Below are positions 1 through 5,420 of a stretch of DNA of 5,800 nucleotides, piece after piece; positions within the stretch are counted from its first letter, which is position 1; every line of letters begins with the position of its first letter. The notes below the pieces were generated by a model. It was not told where the DNA came from. It saw only the letters and a program-made list of their open reading frames with translations, and made no database searches. The stretch comes from Chloroflexota bacterium. Lineage in GTDB: Bacteria; Chloroflexota; Limnocylindria; Limnocylindrales; CSP1-4. The DNA lies in contig JAKAMV010000665.1 in assembly GCA_021812735.1 (NCBI GenBank), positions 1 through 5,800 on the forward strand. The letters are read 5' to 3'. A program made the position numbers and the translations under genes.

Positions 1-345
1 CAGGAGGCGTGCCATGGTGGCCACGAAGTCGACGAGGACGGTGCGCTTGACCCGCTCGCTCTCGACCGTGCCGAAGTCCACCGACGGGCTGACGTCGAGC
101 AGGAACCATGCGGTCAGGTCGCGGTCCTCGTGGTAGTCCCGCACCCACGGCTCGTCGAGGCGGGCCGTGACGTTCCAGTCGATGTAGCGGACGTCCTCGC
201 CCGGCTGGTACGGCCTGAGGCCCGCCAGATCGATCCCGTTGCCGACGAACAGGCTCCGGTAGTCGCCCTGGAGCAGGCCGTCCAGACGGCGGACGACCTT
301 CCAGTCGAGGCGTTCGAGGATGCGCTCAGGCGCTGATTCGACCGT
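1..345 (-). CDS. DUF58 domain protein, N-terminal part (runs off the left edge)
   Basis: Reading leftwards, the frame encodes about 115 residues before the edge. It shows the DUF58 signature in order: GDYRSLFVGNG, then LRPYQPGEDVRYIDWN, TARLDEPWVRDY and EDRDL, followed by FLLDVSPSVDFG, where the DxSxS pattern resembles the metal-binding loop of von Willebrand A domains. DUF58 proteins are typically encoded beside MoxR ATPases and are thought to be their partners in assembling or activating envelope or secreted complexes; the exact role here is not known. The gene follows the MoxR gene directly and overlaps its end. The frame is open from an in-frame TGA at 391-393, but no ATG, GTG or TTG occurs before the conserved domain. 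The start given is a guess: an ACG at 343-345 lying 7 nt after GGGAG. An ATC at 319-321, or an indel in the sequence, are alternatives. Family assignment is firm, start is not. Confidence 0.85.
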
Positions 346-1342
346 TGGACGACTCCCGCATGGGCACCACCGGTGCCTGGACCCGGGCCATCAGGGCCTC
401 GAGGATCTGGTCGCTGGTCACGTTGTCGGCCAGCGCCTCGAACGAGAGCACCAGCCGGTGGCGCATCACGTCGAGCGCCATGTCCTTGACGTCCAGCGGC
501 AGGACGAAGTCGCGGCCCCGGATCCGGGCGAGCGCCTTGGCCGTCAGGACCATGTTGATCGAGGCGCGCGGGCTGGCGCCGAAGCTGATGTACTTCTGCG
601 CCTCGGGCAGCCCCGCCTTCTGCGGGGCCCGCGTCGCCTCCGCGAGGCGAACGGCGTAGTCCATCACCGCCGGGTCGACGTAGGTCCGGTCCACCTCGCC
701 CTGGAGCTCGACGAGCTGGGCCGCGGTGATGACCTCGGCGACGGGCTCCTGGGGTCCCGTCTGGCGCTCGACAATGACGAACTCCTCAGTGCGGCTCGGG
801 TAGCCCACGAGCACCTTGAGCATGAACCGGTCGACCTGCGCCTCCGGCAGGGCGTACGTGCCCTCGGTCTCGATGGGGTTCTGGGTGGCCAGCACGAGGA
901 ACGGGTCCGGCACCCGGTGCGTGTCGTGGCCGATGGTCACCTGGTGCTCCTGCATCACCTCGAGGAGCGCGCTCTGGACCTTCGCGGGGGCGCGGTTGAT
1001 CTCGTCCGCGAGGAGCAGGTTGGTGAACACCGGGCCGAGGGAGGTGCTGAAGTCGCCGGTCTTCTGGTTGTAGATCCGCGTCCCGATGAGGTCCGCCGGC
1101 ACCAGGTCCGGCGTGAACTGGATCCGCTTGAAGTCACCGCCGACAGACGCCGCGAGCGTCTTGATGGCCATCGTCTTGGCCAGGCCCGGCACGCCCTCGA
1201 CCAGCAGGTGCCCGCGCGCCAGCAGCGCCACGATCATCCGCTCGAGCAGATGGTCCTGCCCGACGATCACCTTCTTGACCTCGTAGAGCACGCGCTCCAT
1301 CGGGGTCGTGCCCACGCCGGGTGCTTGCGCGACTGGGTTCAC
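326..1342 (-). CDS. MoxR family AAA+ ATPase
   Basis: A 338-residue cytoplasmic AAA+ ATPase of normal length for the MoxR family. Visible motifs are the MoxR-type Walker A GVPGLAKT (residues 50-57), Walker B LLADEINRAP (about 109-118), sensor 1 in LATQNP (Asn155), the ETEGTYALPEAQVDRF block (158-173), and the sensor 2 arginine in GASPRAS (255-261). MoxR ATPases use ATP hydrolysis as chaperone-like factors that mature or activate partner complexes, commonly with DUF58 and von Willebrand A proteins. The start is GTG, chosen because AGGAGG lies 7 nt upstream and because residues 1-30 run into the usual family N-terminus (MERVLYEVKKVIVGQ). It begins 12 bp after the protease stop and ends overlapping the DUF58 frame, so an operon with translational coupling is likely. 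Substrate cannot be inferred. Confidence 0.95.
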   Translation of the reverse strand: MNPVAQAPGVGTTPMERVLYEVKKVIVGQDHLLERMIVALLARGHLLVEGVPGLAKTMAIKTLAASVGGDFKRIQFTPDLVPADLIGTRIYNQKTGDFSTSLGPVFTNLLLADEINRAPAKVQSALLEVMQEHQVTIGHDTHRVPDPFLVLATQNPIETEGTYALPEAQVDRFMLKVLVGYPSRTEEFVIVERQTGPQEPVAEVITAAQLVELQGEVDRTYVDPAVMDYAVRLAEATRAPQKAGLPEAQKYISFGASPRASINMVLTAKALARIRGRDFVLPLDVKDMALDVMRHRLVLSFEALADNVTSDQILEALMARVQAPVVPMRESSNGRISA

Positions 1343-1349
1343 GCCCTGC

Positions 1350-1355
1350 CCTCCT
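1350..1355 (-). promoter_or_regulatory. Ribosome binding site of the MoxR gene
   Basis: AGGAGG on the minus strand, 7 nt before the GTG start at 1342. Its first base is the last base of the protease stop codon (TGA, 1357-1355), so a ribosome finishing the protease ends on this site. This supports the GTG start and suggests translational coupling. Confidence 0.75.
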
Positions 1356-2341
1356 CAGTACTGGGGCAGGCCGGCAGCGCCGCCCGCCACGTCGATCGGG
1401 ACCGCCAGGCCCACGCCCACGAAGACGTCCTGGGACGTCGGGTTCACGAGCGCGTCCACGATCCCCACCACCTGTCCTGCACGGTTGACCAGCGGCCCGC
1501 CCGAGTTGCCGGGGTTGACGGCCGCGTCGATCTGGATCAGCCCGGTCAGCTCCTGGCCGCCGGGCGCCTTGAACGAGCGTCCCAGCGCCGAGACCACGCC
1601 GGCGCTCATCGAGTCCGCCAGCCCGAACGGACTGCCGACCGCGAACACCTCGCTGCCGACGCGGAGCCCGCCCGGGTTGCCGAGCGTCGCCGGCTGGACG
1701 CCTGCCGGGATGGTCGCCGGCTGGAGGACGGCGAGATCGAGCTCGGGATGCGTCTGGACGACGATCGCCTGGGCCGTGGTGCCGTCGACGAAGGTGACGG
1801 TGATCGCCCCTGCCCCCTCGACCACGTGCAGTGCCGTCATGATGTCGCCCTGGTCGTCCACCACGACGCCGCTGCCCAGCGAGTCGCCGCCGGTCCCCGG
1901 CGAGCCGCTGCTCTCCGGGCCGGTCGCGCCGGCAGGGCTGGGCGATGGGCCCGGGCCGCTCGAGGCGGCCGCGCTCCGCGCCGCCTGCACCACCACCACC
2001 GAGGGGGCGATCTGCTGCCACGCCGTCTCAGAGAAGGCCGGCGGCGGCGTGACGGAGGCGAGCGCCGAGGCAATCGCCTCGTTGACCTGGGCTGGCGTCA
2101 GGGGCTTGGCCGCCGGAAAGGCCGCCGACCAGATGAGGATGGCGGCGAGGGCGGCGACGACGCCGCCAGCGAACGGGCCGATGCGCGCCGCTCCCGCCCG
2201 CCATCGGCGGGCTCTGCGGGCTGGCGCGGGATGCTGCTCCGCGGGCGGCGCATCGAATCGGTGGGACGGATCCGTCGGTTCGGTCTCCAGCTCGCACGGC
2301 GGGCTCGCCGCGCGTTCCCCGGCAAGGGTCGCGCCGAGCAT
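1355..2341 (-). CDS. Membrane-anchored trypsin-like serine protease (HtrA/S1C type, no PDZ domain)
   Basis: From the ATG at 2341 the product is 328 residues. A basic stretch (about 42-53, RRARRWRAGAAR) precedes one hydrophobic segment (about 55-77), predicting an N-in signal anchor with the protease domain outside the cytoplasm. The catalytic triad is His172 (TALHVVEG), Asp202 (ELDLAVL) and Ser280 (NPGNSGGPL). GVVSALGR and VGSPFGL are also typical of the HtrA/DegP group. A Pro/Ser/Gly-rich stretch (about 122-153) is inserted before the GSGVVVDD strand, in the place of the variable loop of HtrA proteases. The protein stops right after AVPID, where HtrA enzymes would continue into PDZ domains, so PDZ-dependent substrate binding or oligomer control is absent. 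It is first in the protease-MoxR-DUF58 operon and may process or guard envelope proteins handled by that pair (inference). The start is uncertain: no clear ribosome site precedes ATG 2341, and an in-frame TTG at 2413 is possible. Confidence 0.87.
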   Translation of the reverse strand: MLGATLAGERAASPPCELETEPTDPSHRFDAPPAEQHPAPARRARRWRAGAARIGPFAGGVVAALAAILIWSAAFPAAKPLTPAQVNEAIASALASVTPPPAFSETAWQQIAPSVVVVQAARSAAASSGPGPSPSPAGATGPESSGSPGTGGDSLGSGVVVDDQGDIMTALHVVEGAGAITVTFVDGTTAQAIVVQTHPELDLAVLQPATIPAGVQPATLGNPGGLRVGSEVFAVGSPFGLADSMSAGVVSALGRSFKAPGGQELTGLIQIDAAVNPGNSGGPLVNRAGQVVGIVDALVNPTSQDVFVGVGLAVPIDVAGGAAGLPQY

Positions 2342-2513
2342 GCGCCGCCATTCTGAGGTTTGCGTGAGGCCAGCCGGCGCCGGCGCCCGTCGTTCTGCCC
2401 CTTGCGGTCCCAACGACCGACCCCCGCGCGCGGGACCGCGTTCTCGTGATCGCTCGGCGCGGCGGTCTGCGGGTCCCCGCGGACCACGGCCGGCCGCGTG
2501 TCTCCAGGATCCG
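2342..2513. other. Intergenic region with two potential hairpins
   Basis: 172 bp between the AMMECR1 gene and the protease gene, both on the minus strand. I see no convincing gene and no clear -10/-35 elements. Two inverted repeats stand out. At 2464-2485, GGTC/GACC arms are extended by four further pairs and close on a 4-nt loop; this has one G-U pair read on the plus strand and one C-A mismatch on the minus strand. At 2404-2411 and 2432-2439 there are perfect 8-bp arms (GCGGTCCC/GGGACCGC) around a 20-nt loop. Neither is followed by a U-run on the minus strand, so a standard terminator for the AMMECR1 transcript is not supported. The promoter of the protease operon is expected here. Confidence 0.4.
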
Positions 2514-3149
2514 CTACGCCCCCGGCCCCTCCGCGGGCGCGGCCGCCGGTCCGCCGAAGCGCAGCGTCCGGAACGCGTACACGCGGGCACCCGGGTCGCG
2601 CCACGAGCCGGCGGGCAGGCCGGCCTTGCGCGTCGCGATGTCCAGCATCGCCACGCGGTCGAGCCCGTTCTCCTCGGCCACCTCGGGCAGCAGCAGGCCC
2701 CTCCGGCCCCGCAGCTCCACGACGATCCCGTCGATCCCGAGGCGCCAGGACAGCGGGTCCTCGAGCTCCACCATCGGCCCCAGCACCGACACGTCCACCT
2801 CGAGGCGGGGCAGCTCGTCGGGGGTCACGGGGCGGAACCGCGGGTCGGTGCGCGTGGCGCAGGCGGCGGCCTCGGCGACCGAATCGTGGACCGGGCGGTC
2901 CGGGTCCAGGATCCCCATGCAGCCCCGCAGCTCGCCCCCCTCGGTCAGGGTCACGAACGCCGACGCGCGGAGGTCGGTGGCCGAGCGCTCGTGCATCGCC
3001 TCGTCCAGCCCGGATGCCGGCTCGGCACGGCTGGCGACGGCGACGGCCGTCCGGGCCAGGGCGAGGAGCTGGCTGCGGGCCTCGTCCGGCACCGTCACGG
3101 GGCCGGGCAGGCGGTCGGCAGCCCCCGTCCGCGGAACCTCAGTCGCCAT
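2514..3149 (-). CDS. amrA: AmmeMemoRadiSam system protein A (AMMECR1 domain)
   Basis: A 211-residue AMMECR1-domain protein, about the usual length for the bacterial and archaeal family. The hallmark LRGCMG (residues 74-79, LRGCIG in most members) follows RASAFVTLTEGGE. Further family features are DPRFRPVTPDELPRLEVDVSVLGP (about 102-125), GIDGIVVEL (138-146), RGLLLPEVAEENGLDR (150-165) and KAGLPAGSWRDP (175-186). The conserved Cys77 sits in the hallmark loop. AMMECR1 proteins are found from archaea to man; their biochemical activity is not established. In prokaryotes they co-occur with a radical SAM enzyme and a Memo protein, both of which lie just across the divergent intergenic region. ATG 3149 was chosen over upstream in-frame ATGs because AGGAGGT lies 7 nt before it. 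A Gly/Pro/Ala-rich tail (about 199-211) is probably disordered. Confidence 0.93.
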   Translation of the reverse strand: MATEVPRTGAADRLPGPVTVPDEARSQLLALARTAVAVASRAEPASGLDEAMHERSATDLRASAFVTLTEGGELRGCMGILDPDRPVHDSVAEAAACATRTDPRFRPVTPDELPRLEVDVSVLGPMVELEDPLSWRLGIDGIVVELRGRRGLLLPEVAEENGLDRVAMLDIATRKAGLPAGSWRDPGARVYAFRTLRFGGPAAAPAEGPGA

Positions 3150-3156
3150 GGCGTCC

Positions 3157-3163
3157 ACCTCCT
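3157..3163 (-). promoter_or_regulatory. Ribosome binding site of the AMMECR1 gene
   Basis: A full-length AGGAGGT on the minus strand, 7 nt before ATG 3149. It decides the start against the longer reading frame that extends to 3461 and would run through the divergent radical SAM gene. Confidence 0.85.
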
Positions 3164-3223
3164 CGTCCTGTGGCATGCTGCGCGCTTCCAGCCTCCGAGC
3201 GCAGGGCGGGATGGCCCGAAACC

Positions 3224-3278
3224 GGCCGGGAGACCCTTCCGGCCCCCCCTGGCGTGAGGGAGACTGGGGGCCGGAGGT
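3224..3278 (+). promoter_or_regulatory. Potential RNA switch over the radical SAM ribosome binding site
   Basis: Bases 3236-3247 can pair with 3266-3277 as a 12-bp stem (eleven Watson-Crick pairs and one U-G) around an 18-nt loop. The 3' arm contains GGAGG of the Shine-Dalgarno site (3273-3278), so this hairpin would hide it. Bases 3224-3229 (GGCCGG) can instead pair with 3239-3244 (CCGGCC), adding a G-U pair at 3230/3238. This uses the same bases as the 5' arm and would leave the site free. Two mutually exclusive folds over a start site are the layout of translational switches. Such pairings also arise by chance in GC-rich DNA, and no known riboswitch class is recognised. Confidence 0.35.
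3273..3278 (+). promoter_or_regulatory. Ribosome binding site of the radical SAM gene
   Basis: GGAGGT, 7 nt before the GTG at 3286. It favours this GTG over the in-frame ATG at 3211, which has only a GC-rich, poorly matching upstream sequence. Confidence 0.75.
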
Positions 3279-3285
3279 CGACGCC

Positions 3286-4353
3286 GTGCTCAAGCCGCTC
3301 GCCCGCGCCGCACCCGTCGCGTCAGTCCCCAGCCTGCTCGCAACGCCGCAGGCCGATGGCGCCGTGCGCTGCGGCGTCTGCGCCCACCGGTGCCTCGTTC
3401 GGCCGGGCCGGCGCGGGATCTGCGGCGTCCGCGAGAACATTGACGGGACGCTGCTCTCCACCGCCTACGGCAACGTCGTCGCGGCGGCGCTCGACCCGAT
3501 CGAGAAGAAGCCCCTGTTCCACGTGGCGCCCGGGTCGACGGCCTGGTCCATCGCCACGGCGGGATGCCCGTTCCACTGCACGTTCTGCCAGAACTGGGAG
3601 ATCGCCCAGGGGCCCCGACTGGGGCTCCACCTCCCCGAGCGGCGCCTGACGCCGGCGCAGGTCGTCCGAGAGGCAGCGGCGCGCCGAGCGGGGGCGATCG
3701 CCTACACGTACGTGGAGCCCACCGTGTTCCTCGAGTTCGCGCTCGACACGGGACGCCTCGCGCGGGCAGCCGGCATGCGCAACCTGTGGATCACCGACGG
3801 GTACGCGACGCCCGAGGCGATCGAGCTGCTGGCAACGTGCATCGACGCCGCGAACGTCGACCTCAAGAGCTTCGACGAGCGCTTCTACCACCGGCTCTGC
3901 GGCGCCCGCCTGGCCCCGGTGCTCGAGGCGATCACCGCGATGCGCGCGGCGGGGATCTGGCTCGAGATCACGACCCTCGTCATCCCGGGCCACAACGACA
4001 GCTCCGACGAGCTGGAGGCCATCGCCGGCTGGATCGCCGAGCGCCTCGGGCCCGAGACCCCGTGGCACATCAGCCGGTTCCATCCCGACTTCCGCATGGC
4101 GGAGGCGCCCGCAACCCCTCTCGCGACCTTGCGGCGCGCGCTCGAGATCGGCCGGGCAGCCGGCCTGGCGCACGTCTACGTCGGCAATGCGCCCGAGCTC
4201 GGCGCCGAGGACACGTGCTGCGCCGGGTGCGGCACCGTGATCGTCGAGCGCAGCGGCTACCGCGCCCGGACGCACCTCACGGCGCTCGGCGCCTGCCCCG
4301 CGTGCGGACGGCCGATGGCGGGGATCGGGCTCGAGAAGGAGCCAGCGCGATGA
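3286..4353 (+). CDS. amrS: AmmeMemoRadiSam system radical SAM enzyme
   Basis: A 355-residue radical SAM enzyme from the GTG start. The [4Fe-4S]/S-adenosylmethionine site is the canonical CxxxCxxC: Cys94, Cys98, Cys101 in GCPFHCTFCQNWEI. Before it is a conserved cysteine group, C29-x2-C32-x3-C36-x9-C46, in VRCGVCAHRC and RRGICGVREN, typical of this family and of its pyruvate formate-lyase-activase-like relatives. YTYVEPTVF (140-148), VDLKSF (191-196), LVIPGHND (231-238) and HISRFHPDF (261-269) are family blocks. The C-terminus has two CxxC pairs (312/315 and 337/340) that look like a zinc ribbon or rubredoxin-like knuckle. The family makes a 5'-deoxyadenosyl radical; its substrate is unknown. 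It is followed with a 4-bp overlap by the Memo gene and is divergent from the AMMECR1 gene, completing the system. An alternative start at 3211 would add 25 residues without family similarity. Confidence 0.94.
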   Translation: MLKPLARAAPVASVPSLLATPQADGAVRCGVCAHRCLVRPGRRGICGVRENIDGTLLSTAYGNVVAAALDPIEKKPLFHVAPGSTAWSIATAGCPFHCTFCQNWEIAQGPRLGLHLPERRLTPAQVVREAAARRAGAIAYTYVEPTVFLEFALDTGRLARAAGMRNLWITDGYATPEAIELLATCIDAANVDLKSFDERFYHRLCGARLAPVLEAITAMRAAGIWLEITTLVIPGHNDSSDELEAIAGWIAERLGPETPWHISRFHPDFRMAEAPATPLATLRRALEIGRAAGLAHVYVGNAPELGAEDTCCAGCGTVIVERSGYRARTHLTALGACPACGRPMAGIGLEKEPAR

Positions 4354-5225
4354 GCGGGACGGGAACGGCGGTTCGAGAGCCGGCCGTTGCGGGCTCCTTC
4401 TATCCGAGCTCCGCGGACGCCGTCCTGCAGGTGGTGGACGGCCTGCTCGCCAGGTCTGCGGCTCCGGCGGGCGGCAAGGACCCGGTTGCGGCGCTGGTGC
4501 CGCATGCGGGGCTGTCGTACTCGGGCGTCGTCGCCGCGGCCGGGTGGAGGTCCCTTCTCGATCGCGCAGGCCACTCCCCCACCCTGGTGATCCTCGGCAC
4601 GAACCACAGCGCCTGGTTCAACGGGGTCGCTGTCGCCGACGCTGGCGCATGGCGCACGCCAGTGGGCGACGTCGAGGTCGACGTCGACGCAGCCGCTCAG
4701 GTCCTCGAGCTGGGGTTGCCGTTCGGCGCCAGCCGGCCCGCCCATCGAGACGAGCACTCGATCGAGGTCCAGCTGCCCATCCTCCTCGCCCTTCGGGCGC
4801 ACGCCCGAATCGTGCCCTGCTCCGTCTCCGCCGGGACGGGCCCCCAGGCCGTCGATGCCGGCGCGAGGCTCGGGACGCTGATTGCCGAGCTCCGCTCCGC
4901 GGGACGCGACATCCTCCTCGCCATCAGCACCGACATGGCCCACTACCCCGCCCACGAGGAGGCGGTCCGCGTCACAGAGCGCCTCGCGCCGGCGATCACC
5001 TCCCTCGACCCGGCCCGCCTCGCCCGCCTCGAGCGCGCCGAGGCGGCCTCCGGGGCCCGCGGCATGGTGTGCGGCATGTGCGGCATCCAGCCCGCGGTGC
5101 TGGGGCTCGCGGCGGTCCGCGCCATGGGGGCCTCCACGGGGACCGTCGTGGCAGCGGCCACCTCTGCCGACGCCGGGGGCGATCCCCACCGCACCGTCGG
5201 CTACCTCGCGGTCTCCTTCGCCTGA
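4350..5225 (+). CDS. amrB: AmmeMemoRadiSam system protein B (Memo family)
   Basis: A 291-residue Memo-family protein, full length. Family blocks are VREPAVAGSFYPSSADAV (8-25), LVPHAGLSYSG (49-59), ILGTNHSAWF (81-90), RDEHSIEVQLPIL (133-145), ISTDMAHYP (192-200) and MCGIQPAV (243-250). His52, His86 and Cys244 match the metal-binding histidines and cysteine of human MEMO1; Asp195 and His198 line the same pocket. The fold is related to class III extradiol ring-cleavage dioxygenases, which use non-haem iron. Human MEMO1 has been described as a metal-binding redox protein, but the bacterial role is not known. One small departure is Thr in LGTNH, where many members have LGPSH or LGPNH. The ATG overlaps the stop of the radical SAM gene (ATGA), and AAGGAG lies 8 nt upstream inside that gene, so the two are surely co-translated. 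Confidence 0.94.
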   Translation: MSGTGTAVREPAVAGSFYPSSADAVLQVVDGLLARSAAPAGGKDPVAALVPHAGLSYSGVVAAAGWRSLLDRAGHSPTLVILGTNHSAWFNGVAVADAGAWRTPVGDVEVDVDAAAQVLELGLPFGASRPAHRDEHSIEVQLPILLALRAHARIVPCSVSAGTGPQAVDAGARLGTLIAELRSAGRDILLAISTDMAHYPAHEEAVRVTERLAPAITSLDPARLARLERAEAASGARGMVCGMCGIQPAVLGLAAVRAMGASTGTVVAAATSADAGGDPHRTVGYLAVSFA

Positions 5226-5246
5226 GCGGCGTCCGGTCCAGCCGGC

Positions 5247-5420
5247 TCACGACGGGGGCACAGCCCCCGCGACATAGCGCGCGAAGAGGTCCGTGTAGGC
5301 CGGCAGCCCGCGCTCGTAGCCGATCGCCCAGAACCCGGCGCCGGCGAGCCCCCGCTGCTCGCCGAGGCCCAGCTTGACGGCGAGCGTGGCCGGCGAGTCC
5401 ACGTAGACCGCGGTCCACGC
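5247..5420 (-). CDS. C-terminal fragment of a glycoside hydrolase family 18-like protein
   Basis: The minus strand ends at TGA 5247-5249 and, read backwards from there, encodes about 57 residues resembling the end of a family 18 (chitinase-like) TIM barrel. WTAVYVDSPATLAVKLGL is followed by RGLAGAGFWAIGYERGL and a closing helix with PAYTDLFARYVAG. The pattern Y-x-D-S/P-x-x-L-x-x-K followed by GLAGxGxWAxGY is the usual last strand and helix of these enzymes. The catalytic DxxDxDxE motif lies much further upstream in the family and is not present here. Similarity stops at about 5415-5425, where the opposite strand begins to encode another protein, so the rest of this gene is missing. It faces the Memo gene tail to tail with 21 bp between stop codons. 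Substrate and export cannot be judged from this piece. Confidence 0.7.
   Translation of the reverse strand, partial: AWTAVYVDSPATLAVKLGLGEQRGLAGAGFWAIGYERGLPAYTDLFARYVAGAVPPS
5253..5269. terminator. Short GC hairpin between convergent genes
   Basis: A perfect 7-bp stem CGGGGGC/GCCCCCG with a 3-nt loop, 28 nt past the Memo stop. It has no U-run after it on the plus strand, so it is at best a weak or factor-assisted terminator for the radical SAM-Memo transcript. It also lies inside the last codons of the convergent hydrolase fragment. Confidence 0.3.

Larger units (their letters stand above)
3150..3285. promoter_or_regulatory. Divergent promoter and leader region of the AmmeMemoRadiSam genes
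   Basis: 136 bp separate the starts of the AMMECR1 gene (minus) and the radical SAM gene (plus), so promoters for both, and any operator controlling the whole system, should lie here. I cannot point to a convincing -10/-35 pair on either strand. The right half (3224-3278) holds overlapping inverted repeats described as a separate feature. Confidence 0.5.

Noticed and set aside
320..2356. Very long plus-strand open frame across the MoxR and protease genes
   Set aside because: It is antisense to two clearly recognised proteins. Its translation is Arg/His/Asp-rich without domain character, as expected for the complement of high-GC codons.
2098..2604. Minus-strand alternative frames around the protease N-terminus
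   Set aside because: They are out of frame with the transmembrane segment and catalytic domain and show no features of their own.
1308..3257. Long plus-strand open frame over the protease and AMMECR1 genes
   Set aside because: Low-complexity Pro/Ala/Arg translation with no family motifs, antisense to conserved genes.
2446..3285. N-terminal extension of the radical SAM frame upstream of GTG 3286, including ATG 3211
   Set aside because: The extension runs antisense through the AMMECR1 gene and has no family similarity. GTG 3286 has a well-spaced GGAGGT. ATG 3211 remains a minor possibility.
3150..3461. N-terminal extension of the AMMECR1 frame
   Set aside because: It would overlap the divergent radical SAM gene antisense, while ATG 3149 has a near-perfect ribosome site.
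3322..4275. Minus-strand open frame opposite the radical SAM gene
   Set aside because: Composition is that of a shadow frame, and the plus strand carries all the radical SAM motifs.
4257..5189. Minus-strand open frame opposite the Memo gene
   Set aside because: Gly/Ala/Arg-rich translation without recognisable motifs; the plus strand has the conserved metal-site residues.
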